Positions 51,774 to 60,119 of a stretch of DNA of 64,000 bases are shown here, in pieces. This DNA comes from Actinophytocola sp036555685 (GTDB taxonomy: Bacteria > Actinomycetota > Actinomycetes > Mycobacteriales > Pseudonocardiaceae). The DNA lies in contig NZ_DATBKY010000161.1 in assembly GCF_036555685.1 (NCBI RefSeq), forward strand, positions 1-64,000, given 5' to 3'. How positions within the stretch are numbered: position 1 is the stretch's first letter; every line of letters starts with the position of its first letter. Under the pieces are notes generated by a model. That model ran no database searches, was not told the DNA's origin, and saw nothing but the letters and a program-made list of their open reading frames with translations. A program made the position numbers and the translations under genes.

Positions 51774-52511
51774 ATGGACGTCTACGCGGAGAAGCCCCTT
51801 CGCACCGCACTGCTGCGCTGCGCCTGGTCGCGGCGGGTCTCCGGGGCGTCCGCGTCCCCGATGCGGATCGTGCCGGACGCGTGCGTGGACGTCATGTGGC
51901 ACCGGGAGTCCGGCCGGTTGTTCGTGGCCGGGCCGGACACACGGGCGCACGTGGCGGCGTCATCGCCCGGCGAGATCGTCGGGGTGCGGTTCCGTACCGG
52001 ATGCTCCCCCGCCGCGCTCGGCGTGCCCGCGGACGCCTTACGTGACGAGCGGGTCGGCCTGGCCGAGCTGTGGCCCGGCCGCACTGAGCGGCTCGCCGAG
52101 GACCTCGCGGCGACACCGTCGACCGAGGCCGCCCAGGCCGTGCTGGGCTCGGCCGTGCTGGCCGGGGTGCGTGCGGGCCCCGACCCCGCGGTCCCGGCGT
52201 TGCTGACGCTGGCCCGAGGCGGCACGCGGGTCGGCGCGATGGCCGACGCGATCGGGCTCACCGAGCGGCAGCTGCACCGCCGGTGCCTCGCGGCGTTCGG
52301 GTACGGGGCGAAGGCGCTGCAGCGGGTGCTGCGGTTCGACCGGGCGATCCGGCTCGCCCTGGACGGCGCGAGGCTGGCCGACGTCGCGTACCGAGCCGGG
52401 TACGCCGACCAGGCACACCTGTCGCGGGAGGTGCGGGCGCTGGCCGGGCTCAGCCCGTCGGAGTACCTCGGGGACCGGGCTGTGGCTCAGGATGCGGAGG
52501 TGACCCGGTAG
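51774..52511 (+). CDS. AraC-family transcriptional regulator
   Basis: A 245 aa protein. The N-terminal part (residues 1-130) is a DUF6597-like ligand domain typical of short AraC proteins (MRIVPDACVDVMWHRESGRL, GEIVGVRFRTG). The C-terminal part is an AraC DNA-binding domain with two HTHs (VGAMADAIGLTERQLHRRCL, LADVAYRAGYADQAHLSREV then RALAGLSPSEYL). Target unknown. Its 3' end overlaps that of rel by 25 bases. Confidence 0.88.
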   Translation: MDVYAEKPLRTALLRCAWSRRVSGASASPMRIVPDACVDVMWHRESGRLFVAGPDTRAHVAASSPGEIVGVRFRTGCSPAALGVPADALRDERVGLAELWPGRTERLAEDLAATPSTEAAQAVLGSAVLAGVRAGPDPAVPALLTLARGGTRVGAMADAIGLTERQLHRRCLAAFGYGAKALQRVLRFDRAIRLALDGARLADVAYRAGYADQAHLSREVRALAGLSPSEYLGDRAVAQDAEVTR

Positions 52512-54799
52512 ACGTCGTAGACGCCCTCGACGCTGCGCACGGCCTTCAGCACGTGGCCGAGGTGCTTCGGGTCGCCCATCTCGAAGCTGAAGCGGCTCAC
52601 GGCCACGCGGTCGCGTGACGTGGTGACGGACGCGGACAGGATGTTGACCTTCTCGTCCGCCAGCACCTTCGTGATGTCCGACAGCAGGCGGTGCCGGTCG
52701 AGCGCCTCGACCTGGATGGCGACGAGGAACACCGACGAGTCCGAGGGCGCCCATTCCACCTCGACGAGGCGCTCCGGAGAGGCGAGCAGCTCGCCGGCGT
52801 TCGTGCAGTCGCGGCGGTGCACCGAGACGCCGCCGCCGCGGGTCACGAAGCCGAGGATGTCGTCGCCCGGGACCGGCGTGCAGCAGCGCGCGAGCTTGAC
52901 CCACACGTCGCTCGCGCCCTTGACGATCACGCCGGCGTCGCCGGTCGGGCGGCGGCGGTGGACGGTGGACGGCGTGGCGCGCTCGGCGAGCTCGTCCTCG
53001 GCGTGCTCGACGCCGCCGAGCAACGCGACCAGCCGCTGCACCACGTGCCGGGCCGAGGTGTGGCCCTCGCCGACGGCCGCGTACAGCGCGCTGACCTCGT
53101 TGTAGCGCAGCTCCCGGGCCAGCGCGGCCATGGAGTCCGCCGAGACGAGCCGCTGCATGGGCAGGCCGACCCGGCGCACCTCCTTGGTGATCGCGTCCTT
53201 GCCGGCCTCGATCGCCTCTTCCTTGCGCTCCTTGGCGAACCACTGCTTGATCTTGGCGCGCGCGCGGGGCGAGGCGGCGAACGCGAGCCAGTCGCGGGTG
53301 GGGCCCGCGCCCTCGGCCTTCGACGTGAAGATCTCGACCACGTCGCCGTTCTCGAGCTTGCGCTCCAGCGCGACGAGCCGGCCGTTGACCCGGGCGCCGA
53401 TGCAGCGGTGGCCGACCTCGGTGTGCACGGCGTAGGCGAAGTCCACCGGAGTCGAGCCGGCGGGCAGCGTCTGGACGTCGCCCTTTGGCGTGAAGACGAA
53501 GATCTCGCGGGCGGCGAGGTCGTAGCGCAGTGAGTCGAGGAACTCGCCCGGGTCCGCGGCCTCTCGCTGCCAGTCGAGGAGCTGGCGCATCCAGGCCATC
53601 TCGTCGATCTCGACGGCCTGGCCGTCGTGGGTGCCCTTGGTCTCCTTGTAGCGCCAGTGCGCGGCGATGCCGTACTCGGCCGTACGGTGCATCTCGTGGG
53701 TGCGGATCTGCACCTCGAGCGGCTTGCCGTCCGGCCCGATGACCGTGGTGTGCAACGACTGGTAGACGCCGAACCGGGGCTGGGCGACGTAGTCCTTGAA
53801 CCGGCCGGGCATCGGCTGCCAGAGCGCGTGCACGACGCCCATCGCGGCGTAGCAGTCGCGCACGTCGTCGACGAGGATCCGCACGCCGACGAGGTCGTGG
53901 ATGTCGTCGAAGTCGCGGCCGCGCACGATCATCTTCTGGTTGATCGAGTAGTAGTGCTTGGGCCGGCCCTCGACCTTGGCGTTGATCCGCGACGCCTCGA
54001 GGTGCGAGGTGAGCTCGTCGGTGACCTTGTGCAGGTAGGTGTCGCGGGAAGGCGCGCGGGTGGCGACGAGGCGGACGATCTCGTCGTACTTCTTCGGCTG
54101 CAGGATCGCGAAGGCGAGGTCCTCGAGCTCCCACTTGACGGTGGCCATGCCGAGCCGGTGCGCGAGCGGGGCAAGGACCTCGAGCGTCTCGCGGGCCTTC
54201 TTCGCCTGCTTCTCCGGCGGCAGGAAGCGCATCGTGCGCATGTTGTGCAACCGGTCGGCGAGCTTGATCACCAGCACGCGCGGGTCGCGGGCCATCGCGA
54301 TGACCATCTTGCGGATCGTCTCCGCCTCGGCCGCGCTGCCGAGCTGCACCTTGTCCAGCTTGGTGACGCCGTCGACGAGCCGGGCGACCTCCTCGCCGAA
54401 GTCGTCGTGCAGGTTCTTCAGCGAGTAGTCGGTGTCCTCGATCGTGTCGTGCAGCAGTGCCGCGACGAGCGTGATCGTGTCCATGCCGAGCTCGGCGAGG
54501 ATCGTGGCGACCGCCAGCGGGTGGGTGATGTACGGGTCGCCGGACTTGCGCCGCTGGCCGCGGTGGGCTTCCTCGGCGACGTCGTAGGCGTGTTGCAGGA
54601 GCGCGAGGTCGGCCTTGGGGTGAAGCTCGCGGTGTACGGCGGCGAGCGGCTCGAGCACCTGCTTGACGGGCGCGGAGCGCTGCGCGGTGATGCGCCTGGC
54701 CAGGCGCGCCCGAACCCGCCGCGTGGCCGACGGCGCCCGCGGCGGGGTCTGTGCTGAGGCGGCGTCGGGTTGCGCGCCTGTTTCGACGTTTTGGCTCAC
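52487..54799 (-). CDS. rel: Bifunctional (p)ppGpp synthetase/hydrolase
   Basis: Makes and degrades the stringent-response alarmone. The 770 aa protein has all domains in order: HD hydrolase (residues 60-210, VAALLHDTIEDTDYSLKNLH), synthetase (about 260-400, RFGVYQSLHTTVIGPDGKPL, EVQIRTHEMHRTAEYGIAAH), TGS (REIFVFTPKGDVQTLPAGST), a Cys-rich conserved segment (KLARCCTPVPGDDILGFVTR) and a C-terminal ACT domain. Both active sites look intact. GTG start at 54797-54799. apt lies upstream beyond the dioxygenase, which interrupts the usual apt-rel pair. Confidence 0.97.
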   Translation of the reverse strand: MSQNVETGAQPDAASAQTPPRAPSATRRVRARLARRITAQRSAPVKQVLEPLAAVHRELHPKADLALLQHAYDVAEEAHRGQRRKSGDPYITHPLAVATILAELGMDTITLVAALLHDTIEDTDYSLKNLHDDFGEEVARLVDGVTKLDKVQLGSAAEAETIRKMVIAMARDPRVLVIKLADRLHNMRTMRFLPPEKQAKKARETLEVLAPLAHRLGMATVKWELEDLAFAILQPKKYDEIVRLVATRAPSRDTYLHKVTDELTSHLEASRINAKVEGRPKHYYSINQKMIVRGRDFDDIHDLVGVRILVDDVRDCYAAMGVVHALWQPMPGRFKDYVAQPRFGVYQSLHTTVIGPDGKPLEVQIRTHEMHRTAEYGIAAHWRYKETKGTHDGQAVEIDEMAWMRQLLDWQREAADPGEFLDSLRYDLAAREIFVFTPKGDVQTLPAGSTPVDFAYAVHTEVGHRCIGARVNGRLVALERKLENGDVVEIFTSKAEGAGPTRDWLAFAASPRARAKIKQWFAKERKEEAIEAGKDAITKEVRRVGLPMQRLVSADSMAALARELRYNEVSALYAAVGEGHTSARHVVQRLVALLGGVEHAEDELAERATPSTVHRRRPTGDAGVIVKGASDVWVKLARCCTPVPGDDILGFVTRGGGVSVHRRDCTNAGELLASPERLVEVEWAPSDSSVFLVAIQVEALDRHRLLSDITKVLADEKVNILSASVTTSRDRVAVSRFSFEMGDPKHLGHVLKAVRSVEGVYDVYRVTSAS

Positions 54800-54870
54800 T
54801 CGCGGCTCCTCTGCCCTGAGAATAGCTGCGAATCGATCCCGGAATGTCCAACGGGTTGGTGCTAACCTGT

Positions 54871-54886
54871 TGTTGAAGGTTCAACA
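54871..54886 (+). promoter_or_regulatory. Operator-like palindrome before the dioxygenase gene
   Basis: tgttgaa-gg-ttcaaca is a 16-base palindrome ending 13 bases before the ATG. A possible -10 element TAACCT (54863-54868) lies just upstream, so a repressor bound here would block transcription. The form resembles operators of MarR- or TetR-type regulators; the regulator is not in this window. Confidence 0.5.
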
Positions 54887-54899
54887 TACGGAGTAGCCC

Positions 54900-55673
54900 A
54901 TGTCGATGCCGGTGCTCTACCTCAGCCACGGCGCCCCTCCCCTGGCCGATGACCAGGTGTGGACCGCCCAGCTGGCGACGTGGTCCGCCGACCTGCCCAA
55001 GCCGAAGGCGATCCTGATCGTCTCCGCACACTGGGAGAACGCCCCGCTGACCCTCGGCGCCACGACGACCGTGCCGCTGGTCTACGACTTCTGGGGCTTC
55101 CCGGATCGGTACTACACCGTGACCTACTCAGCCCCGGGCGCGCCCGAATTGGCCGCGTCCGTCCGAAAGCTACTAGCCGGTCCGGGCATGCCGGTGCACG
55201 AGGACCCGGCGCGCGGACTGGACCACGGCGCGTACGTGCCGCTCGTGGAGATGTATCCGGACGCGGACGTGCCGGTGCTGCAGATCTCGATGCCCTCCCT
55301 CGACCCGACGGTCCTCATGGAGGTCGGCCGCCGCCTGGCGCCCCTGCGGGACGAGGGCGTGCTGATCATCGGCAGCGGTTTCTTCACCCACAACCTGTCG
55401 AAGATCACGATGGCCGACCCGGCGGTGCCGGCGCCGTCGTGGTCGGCGGAGTTCGACATCTGGGGCCAGGAAGCATTGGCCTCCCGGGACTTCGACTCGT
55501 TGATCGACTTCCTGCACAAGGCGCCGTCAGGGCGGGTGGCTCATCCGCGGACCGAGCACTTCGCGCCGTTGTTCGTCTCCATCGGAGCTTCGGTCGACGG
55601 GGGCGACCCGGTCCGGTCGGTGATCGACGGGTACTGGTACGGGCTCTCGAAGCGATCCGTCCAGTTCGCCTGA
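54900..55673 (+). CDS. DODA-type extradiol aromatic dioxygenase (YgiD/LigB family)
   Basis: A 257 aa Zn or Fe dioxygenase-family protein. The N-terminus MPVLYLSHGAPPLADDQ supplies the first metal His; further motifs are PKAILIVSAHWENAP, YDFWGFPDRYYTVTYSAPGA, RGLDHGAYVPLVEMYPDADV and LIIGSGFFTHNL, all with the family His. In bacteria and plants such enzymes cleave dihydroxylated aromatics such as DOPA; the natural substrate here is unknown. It is a single-gene unit inserted between apt and rel. Confidence 0.92.
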   Translation: MSMPVLYLSHGAPPLADDQVWTAQLATWSADLPKPKAILIVSAHWENAPLTLGATTTVPLVYDFWGFPDRYYTVTYSAPGAPELAASVRKLLAGPGMPVHEDPARGLDHGAYVPLVEMYPDADVPVLQISMPSLDPTVLMEVGRRLAPLRDEGVLIIGSGFFTHNLSKITMADPAVPAPSWSAEFDIWGQEALASRDFDSLIDFLHKAPSGRVAHPRTEHFAPLFVSIGASVDGGDPVRSVIDGYWYGLSKRSVQFA

Positions 55674-55687
55674 GGCCGGTCTCAGGC
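55668..55687 (+). terminator. Hairpin spanning the dioxygenase stop codon
   Basis: gcctgag-gccggt-ctcaggc, a perfect 7 bp stem that includes the TGA (55671-55673). It lacks a T-run. Beyond it, to the apt end at 55873, no gene is seen. Confidence 0.4.
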
Positions 55688-55872
55688 GCGCGCACCGTCC
55701 ACGTCGGTGATCGTCACTATCGTGGAGTTCGGGGGCCGGAGGCCGTCGTTGATCTTGATCCGGCGGCCGCCGTGGCCCTGGCACATCGGCAAGTGAGCGA
55801 CGGCCGGCCGGCGTGCGGCTCAAGACCGCTCGGTCGGCCGTGGAGTCGGGGCTTGCTTCTCTTCGCCTCGGG

Positions 55873-56394
55873 CTAGATGGCTTGTAGTGCGTGGACTTCG
55901 CGGCCCCCCAGGCGCTTCCTGCCGCCCAGTGCCTCCAGCTCCAGCACCACCGAGATCGACACGACCACCGCGCCCGCGTTCTCCAGCAGCTCGCACGTCG
56001 CCGCGACCGTGCCGCCCGTTGCCAGTACGTCGTCGACCACCGCGACCCTCGTACCCGGGGTGATGGCCTCCGCCGGGAGTTCGAGGACCGCCGTGCCGTA
56101 CTCCAATGTGTACTCCACCCGGCCGGCCACCACCGGGAGCTTGCCCGGCTTGCGGATGGGGATCAGGCCGCGATCCATGGCCGTGCTCAACGCGCCGCCG
56201 AGCAGAAAACCCCGCGCCTCAACGGGAGCGATCACGTCCACATCGGACGGAATGCCGGCCGCCAGGGCGTCGACGATCGTCGTGAACGCGCTCGGCGACG
56301 CGAACACCGGGGTGAGGTCCCGGAACAGCACGCCCGGCTCCGGAAAGTCCGGCACCGTGCGCACCAGCTCCAGCGCACCCGCTACGGAGTCCAT
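55873..56394 (-). CDS. apt: Adenine phosphoribosyltransferase
   Basis: Salvages adenine to AMP using PRPP. The 173 aa protein has FPEPGVLFRDLTPVFASPSA, the EARGFLLGGALS motif, and the PRPP site RVAVVDDVLATGGTVAATCE. It starts 3 bases after the secF stop, so it belongs to the yajC-secD-secF-apt transcript. Together with the nucleoside hydrolase and LOG protein it recycles adenine. Confidence 0.96.
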   Translation of the reverse strand: MDSVAGALELVRTVPDFPEPGVLFRDLTPVFASPSAFTTIVDALAAGIPSDVDVIAPVEARGFLLGGALSTAMDRGLIPIRKPGKLPVVAGRVEYTLEYGTAVLELPAEAITPGTRVAVVDDVLATGGTVAATCELLENAGAVVVSISVVLELEALGGRKRLGGREVHALQAI

Positions 56395-56397
56395 CGC

Positions 56398-57693
56398 TCA
56401 GTGGCGCTTCTTGCCCGAGGGCCGGCCACCGTGCTTGCCGGCCGGCCGGCCGGTCTGCTTGCCGGCCGGGCGGCGACGCTGTTCCGCGGCCTTCGGGTTG
56501 CGGGTCGGGACGCTCGACGCCGCTGCCATCGCACGCTCCTGGCGCAGCTCTGTCTCCAGCGAGTCCTCGTCGGTCGCGGGAGCCCCGACGGTCAGGTCGC
56601 CGTCGGCGTCGTACTGGGGCACCAAGTCGCCGTCGCGCTCGGCGGCCTTGCGGGCGATGTTCTCGCGTCGCGCGTACACCCGGCGGGCCTGCTCCTTGAA
56701 CTTCGGCTCGCGCATCTTCAGGTCCACCAGGATCGGCGTCGCCAGGGCGATCGACGACAGGGCACCCGCGATGATGCCGGTCAGCTGCACCAGCGCCAGG
56801 TCCTGCAGGGTGCCGACACCGAGCAGGCCCACGCCGACGATCAGCAGGCCGAGCACCGGCAGCACCGCGATGAGCGACGTGTTGATCGACCGCATCAGGG
56901 TCTGGTTCAGCGCCAGGTTCGCCGCCTCGGCGTACGTCCGCCTCGTCAGGCCGAGCAGCCCGCGGGTGTTCTCCTTGACCTTGTCGAACACGACCACCGT
57001 GTCGTACAAGGAGAAGCCGAGGATCGTCAGCAGCCCGATGACCGTCGCCGGCGTGACCTCGAAGCCGACGATCGAGTACACGCCGGCGGTGACGAGTACG
57101 TCGTGCACGAGCGCCGCGAGCGCGGCGACGGCCATCCATCGTTCGAAGTAGAACGCAAGGAATATCGTCACCAGCACGAGGAACACGCCCAGCGCGATCA
57201 ACGCCTGCCGCGAGATCTCGCCACCCCACGACGCGCTCACCGCGCTGTCGCTGATCGCGCGCTCGCTCGGCTGGCCGTCCTGGCCGACCGGCTGCAGGTC
57301 GTCGAACAACGCCTTCTTCAGGTCGGCGACCTCGGCGGTGGTCAGCGTCTCCGACTTGATCTGGATGGTCGTGCTGTCGCCGGAACCGACCGTCTGCACG
57401 GCCGCCGGCTCCTTGTGCAGCGTGTCGTTGAAGATCTCGGTGACCTGCTCGGTCGAGATCCTGCCGCCGGTGCCCTCGTCGGGCATGGAGATCCGCGTGC
57501 CGCCCTTGAAGTCGATACCGAGGTTGAAGCCGCGGAAGATGATCGACGCGAGGCAGACCAGGATCAGGATCGTGAAGAAGAAGTACCAGTACTTGCGCTT
57601 GCCGACGACGTCGAACGCTCCGGTACCGACGTACATCCGGTGAAACACGCTCTCCCGCTTGGCGGGAGTGGTGGTGGGAGTCTCGCTCGCCAC
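56398..57693 (-). CDS. secF: Protein translocase subunit SecF
   Basis: With SecD it uses the proton gradient to pull proteins out of the Sec channel. The 431 aa protein has six membrane helices and the signature DFKGGTRISM near residue 57, plus GFSLYDTVVVFDKVKENTRG and SINTSLIAVLPVLGLLIVG. The cytosolic C-terminal tail of about 100 residues is unusually long and ends in repeats of GRPAGK type (RPAGKQTGRPAGKHGGRPSG). ATG at 57691-57693, one base beyond the secD stop. Confidence 0.96.
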   Translation of the reverse strand: MASETPTTTPAKRESVFHRMYVGTGAFDVVGKRKYWYFFFTILILVCLASIIFRGFNLGIDFKGGTRISMPDEGTGGRISTEQVTEIFNDTLHKEPAAVQTVGSGDSTTIQIKSETLTTAEVADLKKALFDDLQPVGQDGQPSERAISDSAVSASWGGEISRQALIALGVFLVLVTIFLAFYFERWMAVAALAALVHDVLVTAGVYSIVGFEVTPATVIGLLTILGFSLYDTVVVFDKVKENTRGLLGLTRRTYAEAANLALNQTLMRSINTSLIAVLPVLGLLIVGVGLLGVGTLQDLALVQLTGIIAGALSSIALATPILVDLKMREPKFKEQARRVYARRENIARKAAERDGDLVPQYDADGDLTVGAPATDEDSLETELRQERAMAAASSVPTRNPKAAEQRRRPAGKQTGRPAGKHGGRPSGKKRH

Positions 57694-57694
57694 G

Positions 57695-59542
57695 TCACGC
57701 CTCCTTCACGGCGGGGCCGGCGGGCCTCGCGCGACGCTCGCTCGCCAACCGCTGCACCGCGCCGAGGCCGGAGAACCTCGGGTTGGACAGCATCTTCGAC
57801 TTGGACGCCAGTGCCACCAGCGGGTGCGTCACGAAGAACACCACGACCAGGTCCAGCACGGTCGACATGCCCAGCGTGAACGCGAAGCCCTTGACCTGAC
57901 CGACGGCTAGCACGTACAGCACGCCGGCGGCGAGGAACATGACCGCGTCCGCGGACAGGATCGTGCGCCGGGCCCGGACCCACGCCCGCGGCACCGCGGA
58001 GCGGAACGTCCGGCCCTCGCGTATCTCGTCTTTCAGACGTTCGAAGAACACCACGAACGAGTCCGCGGTGATACCGATCGCGACGATGAAGCCGGCGACG
58101 CCCGCGAGATCGAGGGTGAACCCGATCCAGCGGCCGAGGAGCACCAGCACCGCGAACACGATCACACCGGAGCACAGCAGCGACAGCGCGGTCAGCAGGC
58201 CCAGCATCCGGTAGTAGAACAGGCAGTAGACGAACACGAGGACCAGGCCGATCGCGCCGGCGATGAGGCCCGCCTTCAGCGAGGCGAGGCCCAGCGTCGC
58301 GGACACGGTCTCCGCCTCGGAGGACTCGAACGACAGTGGCAGCGAGCCGTACTTGAGTACCTCGGCGAGGCTGCGCGCCTCGTCCGGGCTGAAGCCGCCG
58401 CCGCTGCCGCCGCTGATCGTGGTGCTGCCGCCGCTGATCGCCTCACGGATCTGCGGCGCCGACACGACCTGGGTGTCGAGCACGAACGCGGCCTGCTTGC
58501 CGACGTTGGCCGTCGTGTAGTCGGCCCAGATCCGGCTGCCCTCGCTCTTGAACTCGAGGTTCACCACGTAGCCGGCGCCCTCGGGGTTGACCGAGGAGTT
58601 CGCGTCGGAGATCTGGGTACCGGACAGGAAGGACGGGCCGAGGATGTACTTCGCGGTGCCGTCCTGGTCGCAGGCGACCAGCGGCTTGTTCGGGTCGTCG
58701 TTGCCGACCAGCGGGTCACCGACGCGGGCGCCGGTACCGGTGCACGTCAGCGCGTCGATCGCGGCCTGCTGCACGGTCTGGTCCGGCTGCACCGTGCCGT
58801 CCTTGCTCGGCGCGAGCTGCGGGGCCTGGCGGCACGCCTTGGCGAGCTGGATCAGGTCGCCCGGGGCGATCTCTCTCTCCTTGCCGGCCTTGATGTCGTC
58901 GGAGTACGTCTTGAAGTCCTGCTTGTACTGCGCACACGCCTCGAGCGGGTCCTGCGGAGCCGCGTCCGATCCGGACGCCGGCGGCTGCGACGGGGACGAC
59001 GGCGGCTGCGAGTTCGGCTGTGCCCGCGCCGGCGCCGGGCGGCCCTGCGGCTTGCTGGACGGCGGGTTCGACGCCGCCGGCGGCTGCGTGCCGGAGGTCG
59101 GCGGCGGCGCGGTCGTGGAGGCCGGTGGCTGCGAGGGCTGCTGGTCCTGCTGCGGCTGCGCCGGGACCGGCTGGCCGATCACCTCGCGGAACCGCAGCTG
59201 GGCGGTCTGGCCGAGGTCCTTGGCCTGCTCGCCCTCCTCGCCGGGCACGGTGATCACGATGTTGTTGCCGTCGAGGACGACCTCAGTGCCCTGGACACCG
59301 ATGCCGTTCACGCGGGTCTCGATGATCTGCCGCGCCTGCTCGAGCGACTCCTTCGGCGGCACGCCGCCGTTCTCGGTGCGGGCGGTCAGCGTGACGCGGG
59401 TACCGCCCTGGAGATCGATGCCGAGCTTCGGCGTCGCCTTGTGATCGGGTGTGGCGAACACCAAGGCGTAGAGCAGAACCACGATGAACAGGAAGAACGC
59501 GAGATAGCGCCCTGGGCGGATCTGCCCGGCGGGTGGTGCCAC
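57695..59542 (-). CDS. secD: Protein translocase subunit SecD
   Basis: SecF partner; its large extracytoplasmic domain captures emerging proteins. The 615 aa protein starts GTG at 59540-59542 (VAPPAGQIRPGRYLAF), with one N-terminal helix, LGIDLQGGTRVTLTAR, and five C-terminal helices with VAIGITADSFVVFFERLKDE. Between the two parts of the periplasmic domain (about residues 125-210) is a low-complexity Pro/Ser/Gln stretch (QPQQDQQPSQPPASTTAPPP and following) not found in the compact enterobacterial protein. Translation of these proline runs should need EF-P. Confidence 0.95.
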   Translation of the reverse strand: MAPPAGQIRPGRYLAFFLFIVVLLYALVFATPDHKATPKLGIDLQGGTRVTLTARTENGGVPPKESLEQARQIIETRVNGIGVQGTEVVLDGNNIVITVPGEEGEQAKDLGQTAQLRFREVIGQPVPAQPQQDQQPSQPPASTTAPPPTSGTQPPAASNPPSSKPQGRPAPARAQPNSQPPSSPSQPPASGSDAAPQDPLEACAQYKQDFKTYSDDIKAGKEREIAPGDLIQLAKACRQAPQLAPSKDGTVQPDQTVQQAAIDALTCTGTGARVGDPLVGNDDPNKPLVACDQDGTAKYILGPSFLSGTQISDANSSVNPEGAGYVVNLEFKSEGSRIWADYTTANVGKQAAFVLDTQVVSAPQIREAISGGSTTISGGSGGGFSPDEARSLAEVLKYGSLPLSFESSEAETVSATLGLASLKAGLIAGAIGLVLVFVYCLFYYRMLGLLTALSLLCSGVIVFAVLVLLGRWIGFTLDLAGVAGFIVAIGITADSFVVFFERLKDEIREGRTFRSAVPRAWVRARRTILSADAVMFLAAGVLYVLAVGQVKGFAFTLGMSTVLDLVVVFFVTHPLVALASKSKMLSNPRFSGLGAVQRLASERRARPAGPAVKEA

Positions 59543-59663
59543 GGTCGGTCGGTCTCCTCGAACTAACTGCGGTCTCGAGACGCGTCCGGGTTTCGGGCGC
59601 GTCCGGTCATGAGACTGCGCCCGCACCCGCTACACGTGTGGGTGAGGGCGCAGCGTACCTCCC

Positions 59664-59697
59664 GTGACGTGAGGCCGGTGTCACACGGTCACGTCAC
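59664..59697 (-). repeat. Intergenic inverted repeat between yajC and secD
   Basis: gtgacgtga ... tcacgtcac, a perfect 9 bp inverted repeat with a 16-base loop, 15 bases beyond the yajC stop and 122 bases ahead of secD. It could partly terminate or stabilise the upstream yajC RNA, or be a protein site. The 169-base gap otherwise holds nothing recognisable. Confidence 0.55.
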
Positions 59698-59711
59698 GCT
59701 CACGTATGAGG

Positions 59712-60092
59712 TTACTTCTGCTTGATGTCTTCGGAGTCGGCGGTGTCGCTCTTGACCGGCGGCGGCTCGTTGTTCACGAGCTCCTCGTCGTCATCGACCT
59801 CGTCGACGAGTTCCTCGTCGTCCTCGTCGACCGACGGGTTGACCTTCTCGCGGACGGCTGCACGCAGCCACTCGGTCTCGAAACCCGGCGCGATCTCGAT
59901 CGTGATGGTCGTGTCGCTCGAGGTGTCGGTCACCGTGCCGTAGAGCCCGGACGTGGTCATGACGCGGTCGCCGATGGACAGCGAGTTCTGCAGATCATGC
60001 TGCTGCTGCTGCGCCTTGCGCTGGCGCCGGCTCATGAAATACATCATGAGACCGAGCAGCCCGAACATCAGAAGCAAGGGAAGCAGGTCCAT
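59712..60092 (-). CDS. yajC: Preprotein translocase subunit YajC
   Basis: A 126 aa accessory protein of the SecDF complex: one N-terminal membrane helix (LLPLLLMFGLLGLMMYFMS), the conserved RRQRKAQQQQHDLQNSLSIG then DRVMTTSGLYGTVTD, and a very acidic tail (SVDEDDEELVDEVDDDEELV). ATG at 60090-60092, 27 bases after ruvB. The chain is therefore ruvCAB-yajC-secD-secF-apt on one strand. Confidence 0.94.
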   Translation of the reverse strand: MDLLPLLLMFGLLGLMMYFMSRRQRKAQQQQHDLQNSLSIGDRVMTTSGLYGTVTDTSSDTTITIEIAPGFETEWLRAAVREKVNPSVDEDDEELVDEVDDDEELVNNEPPPVKSDTADSEDIKQK

Positions 60093-60119
60093 TTTTCTCC
60101 ATCCGTGGGAGTCTTGAAT

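Noticed and set aside
55688..55872. Possible transposase remnant or small gene downstream of the dioxygenase
   Set aside because: No open frame with family motifs, no terminal inverted repeats and no target duplication could be seen.
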